Part shown: positions 37,759-47,200 of the stretch, piece after piece
Numbering within the stretch: position 1 is the stretch's first letter
Layout of the letters: each line of letters begins with the position of its first letter
Source: Candidatus Bathyarchaeota archaeon
GTDB taxonomy: Archaea > Thermoproteota > Bathyarchaeia > Bathyarchaeales > Bathycorpusculaceae
Assembly: GCA_026014685.1 (NCBI GenBank)
Contig: JAOZHW010000005.1
Span: forward strand, 248,001 to 312,000
DNA length: 64,000 bases
Direction: 5' to 3'
Program-made: the position numbers and the translations under genes
The notes under the pieces: model-generated
Databases searched by the model: none
What the model was told of the DNA's origin: nothing
The model's input: only the letters and a program-made list of their open reading frames with translations

Positions 37759-38360
37759 AAAGGCGTGTTTCTGTACTGGAACTGGTAGTTGATTTGCTGT
37801 TCAGGTTTGCGTCTGGACGCTATAACGTAACCGAGCAACAAACCAACCAGTAAGCCGCCTAAATGTGCAAGTATGTTTACGCCTTCGCCTGTGTTTATGA
37901 AAAACAAGAAAAACGCAAACACCACCGCCCCCAATATGGATTGCCGAACGGAGCGTCTATCGTAAATTAAACATGCCCCAAACATTGAAAATATGGCTCC
38001 TGAAGCGCCTACTGAGATAAAGTTGGGGCCAAACAAAAGTGACAGCAAGTTGCCTGCTAAGCCACCTAAAAAGTAGATGCCGAGGTATTCGGGTAACGAG
38101 AACATTTCTTCTCCGCGTAATCCAAAGATGAGCAGAAACAGCATGTTGCCGACGAGGTGGAAAATCGAGGCGTGGATGAACATGGATGTGAAGAGTTGCC
38201 AGTAAGCTCCTGCGAATACGAATGCGTTAACCTGTCCCCAAACCAACACGACACTGTCGCCTGTTTCTATGGCGTTGCCGCCCACGATGGCGCCTGCGAT
38301 GTAGATAGCCACGTTTAAGGCAATTAGTATGTAGGTGGGCTTGTACTTGTCGCTCTTCAT
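37755..38360 (-). CDS. Rhomboid-family intramembrane serine protease
   Basis: A 201-residue protease with six membrane helices. The catalytic serine is in VGASGAIFSMFG (Ser120) and the histidine in NILAHLGGLLVG (His166); the asparagine-containing HLVGNMLFLL segment of helix 2 is also present (His68, Asn72). It cleaves membrane-bound proteins within the bilayer. It is last in the run dphB, DUF357, ribL, rhomboid. It overlaps rbkR by four bases, tail to tail. Confidence 0.9.
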   Translation of the reverse strand: MKSDKYKPTYILIALNVAIYIAGAIVGGNAIETGDSVVLVWGQVNAFVFAGAYWQLFTSMFIHASIFHLVGNMLFLLIFGLRGEEMFSLPEYLGIYFLGGLAGNLLSLLFGPNFISVGASGAIFSMFGACLIYDRRSVRQSILGAVVFAFFLFFINTGEGVNILAHLGGLLVGLLLGYVIASRRKPEQQINYQFQYRNTPF

Positions 38361-38365
38361 GGTGT

Positions 38366-38830
38366 TTACCGTTTGGCGAGTTTGTCGATTATTTGTTGTT
38401 TAATCTTTGTGGAGCTATCTAAAGTATTCTCCCCAAACTTGCCAATCCTAACAACAGCAACACCCAATTTATGCTGAGTTAGGTAGGTTTTGACTTCGTT
38501 TTCCATCTCTGCTTGGTCGTAACCCAAAGCGATTACGTCGGGTTTGATTTTCGCGAGTACCTCGCCGATGTCTAAGCCTTCATAACCCAAAACCGCTTCA
38601 TCCACAACCTTAAGCGACTCCACAAGGGCGCGCCGCTGATCTTCGTTCATGATGGGTTTTTTTCCCTTCAACTTTTCTGCAGTGCTGTCTCTTGCGACGA
38701 TAACGATTAATTTCGCGTGTGGTCCGCCTGATTTTTTTGCGTCCTCCAAGAAACGTACGTGCCCAAGGTGAAGTAGGTCAAATACGCCTGAGGCAAGGAC
38801 TACTCTTGGTTTGGTTGTTTGGTTGGCCAT
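38366..38830 (-). CDS. ribL: FAD synthetase
   Basis: A 154-residue nucleotidyltransferase. VFDLLHLGHVRFL (17-29) has the HxGH-type site (His21, His24) and KGKKPIMNEDQRRALVESLK the second conserved part. This pattern and length match archaeal RibL, which joins FMN and ATP to FAD. Its start lies inside the end of the DUF357 gene (31-base overlap). Confusion with glycerol-3-phosphate cytidylyltransferase is possible, but the RbkR neighbour supports RibL. Confidence 0.88.
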   Translation of the reverse strand: MANQTTKPRVVLASGVFDLLHLGHVRFLEDAKKSGGPHAKLIVIVARDSTAEKLKGKKPIMNEDQRRALVESLKVVDEAVLGYEGLDIGEVLAKIKPDVIALGYDQAEMENEVKTYLTQHKLGVAVVRIGKFGENTLDSSTKIKQQIIDKLAKR

Positions 38831-39081
38831 TGGAAGTTCACTGCACCGATTAATCTTAATGCGTCCAGTAGCCCTTCACAGTAAGCTACAGACGTTAAGC
38901 TGGTTTCAAGCTTGCCCTGCTGCTTATAATACTTTGCATCGTTTAGGTAATCGGTTGCCCAACTCAAAACCGCCTCCACAGTCTCCTCGGATACGCTGAT
39001 TGGGGTTGGTTTGCGTTCCAGTTCCGCAAAAACTTTCTCAGCTGAGGCGATGTATTTGGATGCGAGAAACTCGACGCTCAT
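38800..39081 (-). CDS. DUF357 family protein
   Basis: A 93-residue all-helical protein. The central SWATDYLNDAKYYKQQGKLETSL and AYCEGLLDALRLIG fit the archaeal DUF357 family, whose function is not known. It overlaps dphB by four bases and ribL by 31, so it is translated as part of that operon. The overlap with ribL is longer than usual but both products look intact. Confidence 0.85.
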   Translation of the reverse strand: MSVEFLASKYIASAEKVFAELERKPTPISVSEETVEAVLSWATDYLNDAKYYKQQGKLETSLTSVAYCEGLLDALRLIGAVNFQWPTKQPNQE

Positions 39082-39875
39082 TTAGCCAGCCTCCTAAACT
39101 CGTCGGGTGCACCCGCAAAAGCGAGGAGCGCGTCGATTTCCATAAAATGCAAATCCCCCGGAATAATGAGGCTAAATGGTGGTTCCCCGAAGTCCCAGTC
39201 AACCAAATCCTTAACGAAACCCGCCTTTACGAGGGGGTTGTTGCTTCCTGCTCTGGCGATTCCAACGGCAACCGTCAATGGCGTGATGGCTTCCTGCTTC
39301 TTTTTCTCCTCCACCATCTGTAGTTGCTTAAGTGCATCTTTAATCGACAAGTACTTGCCCTCTGCGGCTCTTAAATCCAAAAGACACAATGTATGCAAAC
39401 CCAACTTTTTGTTCTGTACTATGACGTTGTAGGGGGTTTCAGAGAAGTTATCTGCGAAGGGAACGGTGACGGTTTTGCCGAATTTGTAGTTATGCAAACC
39501 TGAAAGGCTCACTATGGCAGACATGATGGATATGCCGTGGACGACGCGGGTTTTTATCCCCATTTTCTCTGCGTCAATGCGCAACGTGACGTGGGTGGTA
39601 GCGATGAAGGGGTCGCCGGGCACCAAAAACACTGCTTTGCCGCTTTTGGCGGCTTGGAGGATGACTTTGCCGCTGTCTTCTTCGAGGTCGCTACGTGTGA
39701 TAAGCTGAACTTTTTTGCCGATTTGCGCTTCGAAGCGTTCCAAGTTGAAGTCTGGCATGCGACTAGTGTATGTTTCCATAAACACGGCGGTTGCACTTTG
39801 GGTTTCTTCTAAGCCTTTAAGCGTGATGCCTTTGTCGTCGTTTAACCCTAACCCTACGAATACGAGTTCACTCAA
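39078..39875 (-). CDS. dphB: Diphthine synthase
   Basis: A 265-residue tetrapyrrole-methylase-fold enzyme that trimethylates the modified histidine of EF-2 during diphthamide synthesis. The opening LVFVGLGLNDDKGITLKG, the glycine-rich VFLVPGDPFIATTHVTLR and the late VGIARAGSNNPLVKAG are characteristic. Its target EF-2 is encoded at 57126-59342, with His603 as the likely site. It leads the dphB-DUF357-ribL-rhomboid run. Confidence 0.94.
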   Translation of the reverse strand: MSELVFVGLGLNDDKGITLKGLEETQSATAVFMETYTSRMPDFNLERFEAQIGKKVQLITRSDLEEDSGKVILQAAKSGKAVFLVPGDPFIATTHVTLRIDAEKMGIKTRVVHGISIMSAIVSLSGLHNYKFGKTVTVPFADNFSETPYNVIVQNKKLGLHTLCLLDLRAAEGKYLSIKDALKQLQMVEEKKKQEAITPLTVAVGIARAGSNNPLVKAGFVKDLVDWDFGEPPFSLIIPGDLHFMEIDALLAFAGAPDEFRRLAK

Positions 39876-39917
39876 ATCTTAGCCCTAAACTAAGTTATCT
39901 GGCGTGGGGGGTTTAAG

Positions 39918-40100
39918 TTATTTTTCTTTAATTTCGCCCCTGTCAACCAACGTGTTGTAGTAGTATCGGCATGTTCCCATGGTTAAGCCGTGGCGTTCAC
40001 AGAAGACAGTTAAAAGTTGCTCTATGGGTTGTTTGGGGTCTTTTTCTTTAACCATCTTTTTTAATTCTTCAATTTTGTGTTTATCGATTTTTTCACTCAT
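39918..40100 (-). CDS. Small helix-turn-helix-like protein
   Basis: A 60-residue protein, MSEKIDKHKIEELKKMV... with a C-terminal part QLLTVFCERHGLTMGTCRYY followed by NTLVDRGEIKEK that looks like a compact HTH. ATG 40100 is chosen over the longer reading to 40166 because GAGGGAG lies about eight bases upstream. Function unknown; it may be a small DNA-binding protein. Confidence 0.55.
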   Translation of the reverse strand: MSEKIDKHKIEELKKMVKEKDPKQPIEQLLTVFCERHGLTMGTCRYYYNTLVDRGEIKEK

Positions 40101-40195
40101 CGCCTGCTCCCTCGGCAAAAGCCCATAAACAACATAGCTGCCAACCGAGATAATCCTTTTGCACAAACTTAACCGTTCAAGTCAGTCGACCAAAC

Positions 40196-40204
40196 CTTTA
40201 TATG
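40196..40204 (+). promoter_or_regulatory. TATA box of the cobamide gene pair
   Basis: CTTTATATG is followed about 50 bases later by AGGGAACA and the ATG at 40255, so the leader is about 30 bases. This argues against the reading that begins at 40159, upstream of the TATA box. Confidence 0.6.
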
Positions 40205-40254
40205 ATTTACGTTTAACAAAAGCATGTAATTTAGCGGCACAGGGAACACATGCA

Positions 40255-41388
40255 ATGAAGCCTATTGAGAGTTTAGTCAGGGATAACATAAAAAACCTCA
40301 AACCCTGCCCACACGGCGCAGAGGTTTATGGTGCCGCAAAAGAAAGCGGGCTAAAACCGCAAGAGATTTTGGATTTCAGTTCAAGCGTCAATCCGCTGGG
40401 TCCCTCAAAGAAGGCTCTTGACGCCGCCAAAGAGGCATTTAACACGGTGGCGGCTTACCCGGACTCCAACTCTAACGCGTTACGGCAGGTTATTGCAAGC
40501 CACTTCAGCGGCATAACAAAAGACAACATAGTAGTTGGTAACGGTTCAACCGAGTTGATGTACCTTTTTGCAGAGGCTTTCCTCAAGAAAGGCGACAAAG
40601 CGCTTATGGCTGCACCGACCTTCGGCGAATACGAAAGTGCGGTCCGCAAAACAGGGGAAGCCCCGAAGTTCGTCAGGTTAAACAGCAGTTTCCAAGTGGA
40701 GACGGAGGCGTTCAAGCGGGAGATGGCGGGCTGCAAGATGGCGTTTCTCTGCAACCCCAACAACCCCACCAGCAAACTCATCCCAAAAGACACCTTGACG
40801 GACATCCTCGAAACTGCACTTTCAAATGACGTTTTGGTTTTTCTTGACGAGGACTTTTTAGAATTCGTAGACAACGAAAAAGACCTCACACAAATCAAAA
40901 ACCTCGCCAAGTTTCCGAACCTGTTTGTTCTGCGTTCCTTTACCAAGATTTTCGGATTAACAGGGCTGCGAGTCGGCTATGGGATAACTTCCAAAGAAAT
41001 CGCCAATGTGCTGTTGTGCGCCAAGATTCCTTGGAACGTTAACTGTTTAGCGCAGGCTGCTGCGGTCGCCGCCATAGAAGACGAAGAACACCTCTTGGTG
41101 ACGCGGGAGTTAATCAAGAAGGAAAAAGCGTGGCTCCAAAGAGAACTTGCTGCAATCAAAGGCTTTAGTTTTGAGCCGCCCGACGCCAACTTCTTTTTCA
41201 TAGACATCCGTAATGCCAACATAACCGCTAACAACCTCAAACACAGAATGCTCCAGCAAGGCATCCTCATCCGAGACTGCAGCTCCTTTGTCGGACTAAA
41301 CGAATTCTACATAAGAGTCGCTGTTAAAACCCACGAGGAAAACGTGCGGTTAATCGAAGCGTTTAAGAGGGCGCTAAAGTCGGTTTGA
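40255..41388 (+). CDS. Threonine-phosphate decarboxylase-like/HisC-family PLP enzyme
   Basis: A 377-residue fold-type I PLP enzyme. HGAEVYGAAKESG and ILDFSSSVNPLGPSKK near the N-terminus are typical of CobD-type L-threonine-O-3-phosphate decarboxylases, and RSFTKIFGLTGLRVGYG carries the PLP lysine. The alternative is histidinol-phosphate aminotransferase, a close relative. The gene is eight bases ahead of cbiB, whose enzyme attaches the aminopropanol arm that this enzyme would supply, which favours the cobamide role. Confidence 0.8.
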   Translation: MKPIESLVRDNIKNLKPCPHGAEVYGAAKESGLKPQEILDFSSSVNPLGPSKKALDAAKEAFNTVAAYPDSNSNALRQVIASHFSGITKDNIVVGNGSTELMYLFAEAFLKKGDKALMAAPTFGEYESAVRKTGEAPKFVRLNSSFQVETEAFKREMAGCKMAFLCNPNNPTSKLIPKDTLTDILETALSNDVLVFLDEDFLEFVDNEKDLTQIKNLAKFPNLFVLRSFTKIFGLTGLRVGYGITSKEIANVLLCAKIPWNVNCLAQAAAVAAIEDEEHLLVTRELIKKEKAWLQRELAAIKGFSFEPPDANFFFIDIRNANITANNLKHRMLQQGILIRDCSSFVGLNEFYIRVAVKTHEENVRLIEAFKRALKSV

Positions 41389-41395
41389 TTGTGCC

Positions 41396-42394
41396 ATGTT
41401 CGCGTTTGACTTGTCATGGTTCACTGATTCCCTCTTCATCTTCGCATTAGCCTTCCTAATCGACCTTGCTTTAGGCGAGTACCCAGACAGAATCCACCCC
41501 ACCATCGGTATAGGCAAACTCATCCTGTTTCTCAAAAAGAGAGCCAAACATCCAAACCCGCGCGTGGAGAAAGCTAACGGCGTCTTGATGGCGCTGGCGA
41601 TTATGCTGATTGTTGCGGTTCCAGTTGGCGCCTTGTTGCTGTGGCTGCGGTTTTCTTTTGGCTCTATCCCCTACATCATCGTAGGCGCAATCCTGTTTAA
41701 GGCAACATTTGCAATCCGCGGCATGGGGCAATACACTAAACCCATCGCGGCAGCGCTCAAGAACAACGACATAGACGGCGCACGCAAATGGCTTCCCTAC
41801 ATCGTTCGACGTGACCCAAACAGCCTTAACGAACGACAAATCATCTCTGCAGCCGTCGAATCCATCGCGGAAAGCACAACCGACGGGATAACTGCACCCT
41901 TCACTTTCTTTGCCCTCTTCGGTGTCCCAGGCGCATTCGCTTACCGAGTCATTAACACGTTAGATTCTATGGTGGGTTACAAGAACGCGGAGTACAGAAA
42001 CATCGGGTGGTTCAGCGCGAAAATGGACACATTAACCAACTATTTGCCCTCAAGAATTACTGCGTACCTGATGGTTGCCTCAGCCTTTTTGCTCCGTGAA
42101 GACTGGCGTGAATCTTGGCGCATCTTGCAACGTGACAAACACAAAACGGCAAGCCCGAACGCAGGCTTCACCATATCTGCCATGGCTGGCGCACTCAACA
42201 TTCAACTCGAAAAGCAGGGTCACTACACTCTGGGCGACGACCACGGCCACATATCTCACGCGGACATAGGGAAAGCGTTGCGTGTTATGACTTTGACAGC
42301 GGCGTTGTTTGGCTTAGTGGTCGTGGTTCCAATTTTGGTTGTAAGGGTCTGGGTTGTTGGGTCACTGCGGCCTTTGATTCCATTTAAGTTTTAA
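41396..42394 (+). CDS. cbiB: Adenosylcobinamide-phosphate synthase
   Basis: A 332-residue membrane enzyme. LALGEYPDRIHPTIGIGKLI opens the family (usual DP-x-x-x-HPV-x-x-G), followed by NERQIISAAVESIAESTTDG, NTLDSMVGYKN and the late ASPNAGFTISAMAGAL. It joins aminopropanol (phosphate) to the corrin ring. It is paired with the decarboxylase-like gene just upstream. No other cobamide genes are in the window, so the rest of the pathway or salvage genes must lie elsewhere. Confidence 0.93.
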   Translation: MFAFDLSWFTDSLFIFALAFLIDLALGEYPDRIHPTIGIGKLILFLKKRAKHPNPRVEKANGVLMALAIMLIVAVPVGALLLWLRFSFGSIPYIIVGAILFKATFAIRGMGQYTKPIAAALKNNDIDGARKWLPYIVRRDPNSLNERQIISAAVESIAESTTDGITAPFTFFALFGVPGAFAYRVINTLDSMVGYKNAEYRNIGWFSAKMDTLTNYLPSRITAYLMVASAFLLREDWRESWRILQRDKHKTASPNAGFTISAMAGALNIQLEKQGHYTLGDDHGHISHADIGKALRVMTLTAALFGLVVVVPILVVRVWVVGSLRPLIPFKF

Positions 42395-42445
42395 AACTGT
42401 TTTAACCTGCAAGATTCAAAGAAAATTAATGGGTATTTTTGAGGT

Positions 42446-43144
42446 TTAGGTTTTTTGAGCCACAATCATCGCATGAGCCTTATCATAGGGGTCAAGCGGC
42501 ACAATCTCCTTAACGTCGTAGCCTCTCTTGCGCAGTACCCGCGCTTCCTGCTGGTAAACCGCGTCAGGCGCCATCGTCACGTCTATGCTCTGTGATTTGC
42601 ATGCAAGCATCACCCAACCGTCTGGTTTGAGGAAAACATCTGCGTTGTCGGCGAGAAGCTTGGCTTGCTCAGGCTGCGCAACGTCACAGTAGATAGTATC
42701 CACTTTTCCTGAGATGAACATGGCGTAGCGTTCGGGCATCCGTGCGTCTTCCAGCATCGGCGTTATGTTTGGGCGGTATGCTGCCACATTGTTAACTAAA
42801 TCTCGTAGCGAACGCTGGGCAAATTCCACACAGTAAACGTGCCCTGACTCGCCGACGATGTCGGAAACGTGACTGGGGGTGGTTCCTGAAGCTGCACCCA
42901 AATACAAAACTTTTGAACCTGGCTCGATAGGCACATTCTGGAGACCTTTTATGATGGCGCCTGCGAGTTTGCTGCGAAAAGCATCCCAAACACGGTACTC
43001 GACGCCCCGAAATTTTACGAGACGTTCGCCGTAGACAGCTAAGCCGGGGGTAAGGTTTTTTGTGCCCAGCCGCTTCGAGCCGTCTTCAAGCAGTATCTGG
43101 TAGACTTCTTTGAATTTGTCGTTTGGTTTAACTCTGACGCCCAC
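42446..43144 (-). CDS. flpA: Fibrillarin-like rRNA/tRNA 2-O-methyltransferase
   Basis: A 232-residue SAM-dependent methyltransferase of box C/D RNPs. VLYLGAASGTTPSHVSD is the SAM site, YCVEFAQRSLRDL and VDTIYCDVAQPEQA follow, as in archaeal fibrillarins. I set the start at GTG 43144: GGAGAG precedes it, the protein then has the usual length, and the reading further upstream to 43378 only covers the out-of-frame 3-prime end of nop5. The start lies inside the nop5 end (17-base overlap), so the two are translationally coupled. Confidence 0.93.
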   Translation of the reverse strand: MGVRVKPNDKFKEVYQILLEDGSKRLGTKNLTPGLAVYGERLVKFRGVEYRVWDAFRSKLAGAIIKGLQNVPIEPGSKVLYLGAASGTTPSHVSDIVGESGHVYCVEFAQRSLRDLVNNVAAYRPNITPMLEDARMPERYAMFISGKVDTIYCDVAQPEQAKLLADNADVFLKPDGWVMLACKSQSIDVTMAPDAVYQQEARVLRKRGYDVKEIVPLDPYDKAHAMIVAQKT

Positions 43145-44510
43145 GCTTGTCTCTCCACTGTTTGCGTCTGCGTTTACCGCCTCTAGGTGGGCCTTCGCGG
43201 CGTGGTTTCTGCTGGAAAGGTCGTCTGTCGCCCTCTCGGAAAGGTTCACGCCGTTGCGTACGTTGCTCGCCTCCGCTGCCTTCGAATCGGCGTTCTCCGC
43301 CTTCTCTGTAACTGAAGCCGTCACGTTGTGGTTTAGGTTTTGCTTCTTTTTGCGGCGGGGGTTCTTTGTATTTCTCACGGATTTCTTCGATGCGTTTGTT
43401 TATTTCTTCTTTGAGTTGGTCGCCGATGTAGTGTTTTTCTCCAAACGCGTCAGCGCGTGCGGCTATGGCGAGTTTGCCTGCGATTACACGTGCGATTTTT
43501 CCTCGTTGCCAACGTTTTGCGTCGTGGAGCAGGGTGTGTTGGAAGATTAAGCCATGTTTAGGTGGCCTTGCGCCTGTTTTAAGTGAGCGGAATAGGGCTT
43601 TTTCTGCGCCTAAAACTTGGATTGTGCTGGCGGGTCGCATAGCTAGGTTCTGTAAGCCGCCTGCCATAGAAATCATGCGGGCACCAAGTAGTGCGCCTGC
43701 GACCGCGCGGACGTTTGGCGCCACTTCCTCCATGGTGCGGTCAACGTAGTCTTCCATGCTTTTTCGCAGGTTGTAGAACGCTAAAACATCTTTGGCTAAA
43801 GCTTGTACTTGCGCTAAATCTGATTCTGCAATGTCTGCGCCCATGGATGCCTCGGCAGCTTTTGCAACCAATTCTGTGCGTTCTTTGGGGATGTTTTCTG
43901 CTTCAAGAGTTTCTACGGTAAAGTTTTCTCGGTCGCCTATGTTCATGACGAGACGTGCGTAGGTTTCATGTTTCTCTATGAGACGGTCAAGTTCAGGGAA
44001 GTAAACGCCGTACCATTCGCGGAGTCTGCCCATAAATAGGTTAACTGTTTGGTCAAGGCTGTCAAGTGTTTGGATTCCTTGCGACACGATGAGATCGCGT
44101 TTTCCTGTGGCGCCTTTGATGCGCAGTTTTGAGAGTTCCATGCTGACGTTGCGGTTCCAGCTGTCAAGTTCAACTAGGCTTGCGGCGAAACCTGATTCTA
44201 ACGCAATTTCGCTCATGCGCGCGTTTAACGCAGCGGATTCTGCGGGTTTAGCGACTTCACTTGTTACTTTGAGTCTGCGTTGGGCTTCCTGTGCCAAGTT
44301 TGCGTTGGCAAAAACAAAGGTTTCGTAGCCGCCGTTTTTGAGTAAGGTGATGAGTGATGTGATTTGGTCTGAAAGTTTCCCCTGCTCGGTGCGCAGTAAG
44401 CTTTTGGCTGCTTGCATGGCTTTTTTGGGGAACAGAGCCTTCTCTACTAGCTGGTTGTTCTCGTTGAAGGCTGCTACGCCGAAGGGAAACTGGATGATGT
44501 ATACTTTCAT
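43128..44510 (-). CDS. nop5: Nop5/Nop56-like box C/D RNP protein
   Basis: A 460-residue core protein of archaeal box C/D guide-RNA complexes. The N-terminal domain (1-110) binds fibrillarin; the coiled coil lies around 150-240; the Nop domain follows with NVRAVAGALLGARMISMAGG and GAEKALFRSLKTGARPPKHG, which bind L7Ae-RNA. The tail (about 390-460) is very basic with RGG-like repeats (QRREPFREGDRRPF), longer than in many relatives. It partners the fibrillarin encoded downstream. Confidence 0.95.
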   Translation of the reverse strand: MKVYIIQFPFGVAAFNENNQLVEKALFPKKAMQAAKSLLRTEQGKLSDQITSLITLLKNGGYETFVFANANLAQEAQRRLKVTSEVAKPAESAALNARMSEIALESGFAASLVELDSWNRNVSMELSKLRIKGATGKRDLIVSQGIQTLDSLDQTVNLFMGRLREWYGVYFPELDRLIEKHETYARLVMNIGDRENFTVETLEAENIPKERTELVAKAAEASMGADIAESDLAQVQALAKDVLAFYNLRKSMEDYVDRTMEEVAPNVRAVAGALLGARMISMAGGLQNLAMRPASTIQVLGAEKALFRSLKTGARPPKHGLIFQHTLLHDAKRWQRGKIARVIAGKLAIAARADAFGEKHYIGDQLKEEINKRIEEIREKYKEPPPQKEAKPKPQRDGFSYREGGERRFEGSGGEQRTQRREPFREGDRRPFQQKPRREGPPRGGKRRRKQWRDKRGRQS

Positions 44511-44706
44511 TTTCTATGCCCCTATAAACTATGTTATGTATTGACCGCAGTCTGGGTTAATAAATAAATTGTTTGTTTCTCCAATCAGATACCGTGATTT
44601 TATTGTTTTTGACTATAGTTTTTAGATGGATTTTGAATTCATAAGCTATTATAAACTCGTCTACCGATGAATATCAACTTCCACCACTATGGAGAGTTAG
44701 GCTCAC

Positions 44707-46163
44707 TTGAATTCAACAATTGAACAGGAAAAGATAGCTCAGCTTGAACAAAAAATCGAGAAATTAACAAAAGAAAATCAGGAACTAAAAGAACAGGACA
44801 AAAAAGTGGACTCTACGCAAAATACCTAGACAGCATCCCCTCCCCCGTAGTTGCTATAGACCAGAATCGCACAGTCACTTTCATGAACAAATTCGGTGCA
44901 AAACTAGTTGGTGAAACTGTCCTATCGGCAGTAGGAAAAAAATGCTACGACTTATTCAAAACTGGCGACTGCCACACAGACAAATGTGCCTGTGTACGGG
45001 CAATGAAAAACCGTGAAGTATCAACCTCTCAGACGACAGCTCACCCTGGAAACTTGGAAGTGCCTATCCAGTACGTAGCGCGACCACTCTACGACGAAAA
45101 CAAGAACGTTGTAGGCGCGGTTGAAATCGTTACAGACGTAACACAAATTAACAATATCATTTCTAAGGCCATCGCGTCTTCTAAAAATGTGGCGGCAATA
45201 GCTGACAAAGTTAACGCCCAATGCCTCATGATGACTGAAATGGGTAAAAAAACCGCAGAAGTAGCCGCTCAAATGAGCATAGGAATGCAGCAAGTCATCA
45301 CCGCAGCCCAGCAGGTTTCAACTGGTTCTCAGAAACTCGCTGAACTTTCTCAGGTAACAGCTAAACGAACGGAAAACCTCAAAAAAATCATGGATGAGGC
45401 AGGCGCAAGTGTTAAAGAAACCACCCTGATAGCTGACGAGGCGACACGTAAAGCCTTGGAGGCAAACGATAAAGGACAAAAAGGCATATTTGCCATAAAC
45501 AGCATCCAAAGCGACATCATCAGAGTAGCTGAAGCCGTCAATAACATGGTAAACGCCGTTGACAAAGTCGGAGAACTCGCAAACTCCGTAGCAGACATCG
45601 CAGGCCAAACCAACATGCTTGCACTCAACGCTGCCATCGAAGCAGCCCGTGCTGGTGAAGCTGGCCGAGGATTCGCTGTCGTCGCAGACGCAGTTAAAGG
45701 CTTAGCTGGGCAGTCCAAAGAAGCCGCGGGCGGAGCAATCACGTTAGTTAAGGGTATAAAGGATTCTGGCACAGAAACAAACCGTATCACCGTAACTTCC
45801 AGAAAGGGTGCAGAAGAAAGCTCTAACGTTATTCAAAGTGCAATAAGGGAAACTGAAGGCATCGCACAAATCATGCAGCAAACCAACACCGAAATCCGTA
45901 AACTCGCAGAGAACATGGAGCAGGGTCTGAAAGAAATTGGAGAAGTCGTCAAAGCCATCGAGGAAGTTTCAAGCATCGCTGAGGAGAGCTCTTCCGCTTC
46001 TGAAGAAACCAGCTCTGCAATCGAGGAACAAGCAGCGGCGTCAGAACAACTAAAGGAAATCGCTAAAAACGTGCAAGTTGCAGCCACTGAAGCCGCTAAA
46101 GAGGCAGAGCGAACCAAAAAAGAAGCGGAAACACTAATTCAGCAACTCACAGCAACCAATTAA
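44707..46163 (+). CDS. Soluble PAS-domain methyl-accepting chemotaxis protein, frameshifted
   Basis: The reading starts at TTG 44707 with a coiled coil ([20 protein letters not shown]) and runs into a stop at 44828-44830, while the following frame holds [18 protein letters not shown], the start of a PAS domain that continues into the frame from ATG 44883. One additional A in the run at 44800-44805 would join both. PAS (about 40-140) carries cysteines [17 protein letters not shown] that could bind a cofactor. The signalling domain has [20 protein letters not shown]. No membrane helix is present, so it is a cytoplasmic receptor; cheA and cheW are not in the window. Confidence 0.85.
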
Positions 46164-46189
46164 GCTGCACTGTGAGCCACTCAACTTCC

Positions 46190-46216
46190 TTTTTGTTACA
46201 TAATTTTTTCTTATTT
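46190..46216 (+). terminator. T-rich terminator after the chemoreceptor gene
   Basis: Runs of five T (46190-46194), six T (46204-46209) and TTTT soon after, starting 27 bases past the stop. Confidence 0.5.
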
Positions 46217-46279
46217 TCTATTTACGTTAACTTCCGCTTATGTCGCTAAGCTCCACTCAAAAAGTTAATACGTCAGCCG

Positions 46280-47200
46280 ATGAGATATTCGACAAGGATG
46301 GTTCAAAAAATCAGCAAAAAAACCGCGTCGAACACTAAAGTATCAGTTGGGCTTATCCAAACCTCCGTCTCTGAAAATATAGCGGAGAACATGCAGAAAA
46401 CCCAGCGGAAAATCATAGAAGCTACAGAAAAAGGTGCACAAATCATCTGTCTTCAAGAACTCTACCGCACACGGTACTTTCCGCAGCAGGAAAAAGTGGA
46501 TGCTGCAGCCCTTGCTGAAACCATCCCCGGCCCATCCACCGATGCACTAACAAAATTAGCGAAAAAATACTCGGTAGTCATTGTTGCGCCGCTGTTTGAG
46601 AACGCTACAGACGGCAAATTCTACAACACTGCCGCCGTAATCGACGCAGACGGCGAACTCTTGGGCACCTACCGCAAAAACCACATACCCTACGACCCCT
46701 ACTTCTACGAAAAAACCTACTTCGCAGAAGGCAACACCCCCTATCAAGTGTTCAAAACACGTTACGGCTGCATCTCCGCGCTTATCTGCTACGACCAATG
46801 GTTCCCTGAAGCTGCGCGCATCTGCTGCTTAAAGGGTGCTGAAATCATCTTTTATCCCACCGCCATCGGATACGTTAAAGGCTACACTTCGGCTGATGGC
46901 GACTGGCATGACGCTTGGCGAACTGTGCAGCGGGCACATGCCATAGCTAACGGCGTTCACGTGGCGGCGGTTAACCGTGTCGGCGAAGAGGATGAACTTG
47001 AGTTTTGGGGCGGCAGCTTTGTCTGTGATTCCTTTGGCAAAGTCCTCGTGGAAGCCAGCGACAAAGAAGAGATTGTAATTGCCCAAGTTGACCTCAGCAA
47101 GAATCAAAAAATTCAGGAAGGTTGGGGTTTTCTGCGCAACCGACGCCCCGACACCTACAAGCCCCTTGTGGAAAAACAAGTTGGAGACGACAAGCCATGA
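46280..47200 (+). CDS. aguB: N-carbamoylputrescine amidase
   Basis: A 306-residue nitrilase-superfamily enzyme. The catalytic triad is Glu60 (ICLQELYRTRYFP), Lys133 (TYRKNHIPYDP) and Cys170 (ALICYDQWFPEAAR). The ELYRTRYF and HIPYDPYFYEK segments are typical of the N-carbamoylputrescine branch, which yields putrescine, ammonia and CO2. The ATG of the agmatine deiminase gene overlaps its stop (ATGA). ATG 46298 is an alternative start that would remove six residues. Confidence 0.92.
   Translation: MRYSTRMVQKISKKTASNTKVSVGLIQTSVSENIAENMQKTQRKIIEATEKGAQIICLQELYRTRYFPQQEKVDAAALAETIPGPSTDALTKLAKKYSVVIVAPLFENATDGKFYNTAAVIDADGELLGTYRKNHIPYDPYFYEKTYFAEGNTPYQVFKTRYGCISALICYDQWFPEAARICCLKGAEIIFYPTAIGYVKGYTSADGDWHDAWRTVQRAHAIANGVHVAAVNRVGEEDELEFWGGSFVCDSFGKVLVEASDKEEIVIAQVDLSKNQKIQEGWGFLRNRRPDTYKPLVEKQVGDDKP

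Noticed and set aside
43145-43378. N-terminal extension of fibrillarin
   Set aside because: It is the out-of-frame 3-prime end of nop5; a good GTG start with ribosome site exists at 43144.
43110-43550. 146-codon forward ORF rich in Phe and Arg opposite nop5
   Set aside because: It mirrors the charged RGG tail and the overlap of two confirmed reverse genes; no promoter.
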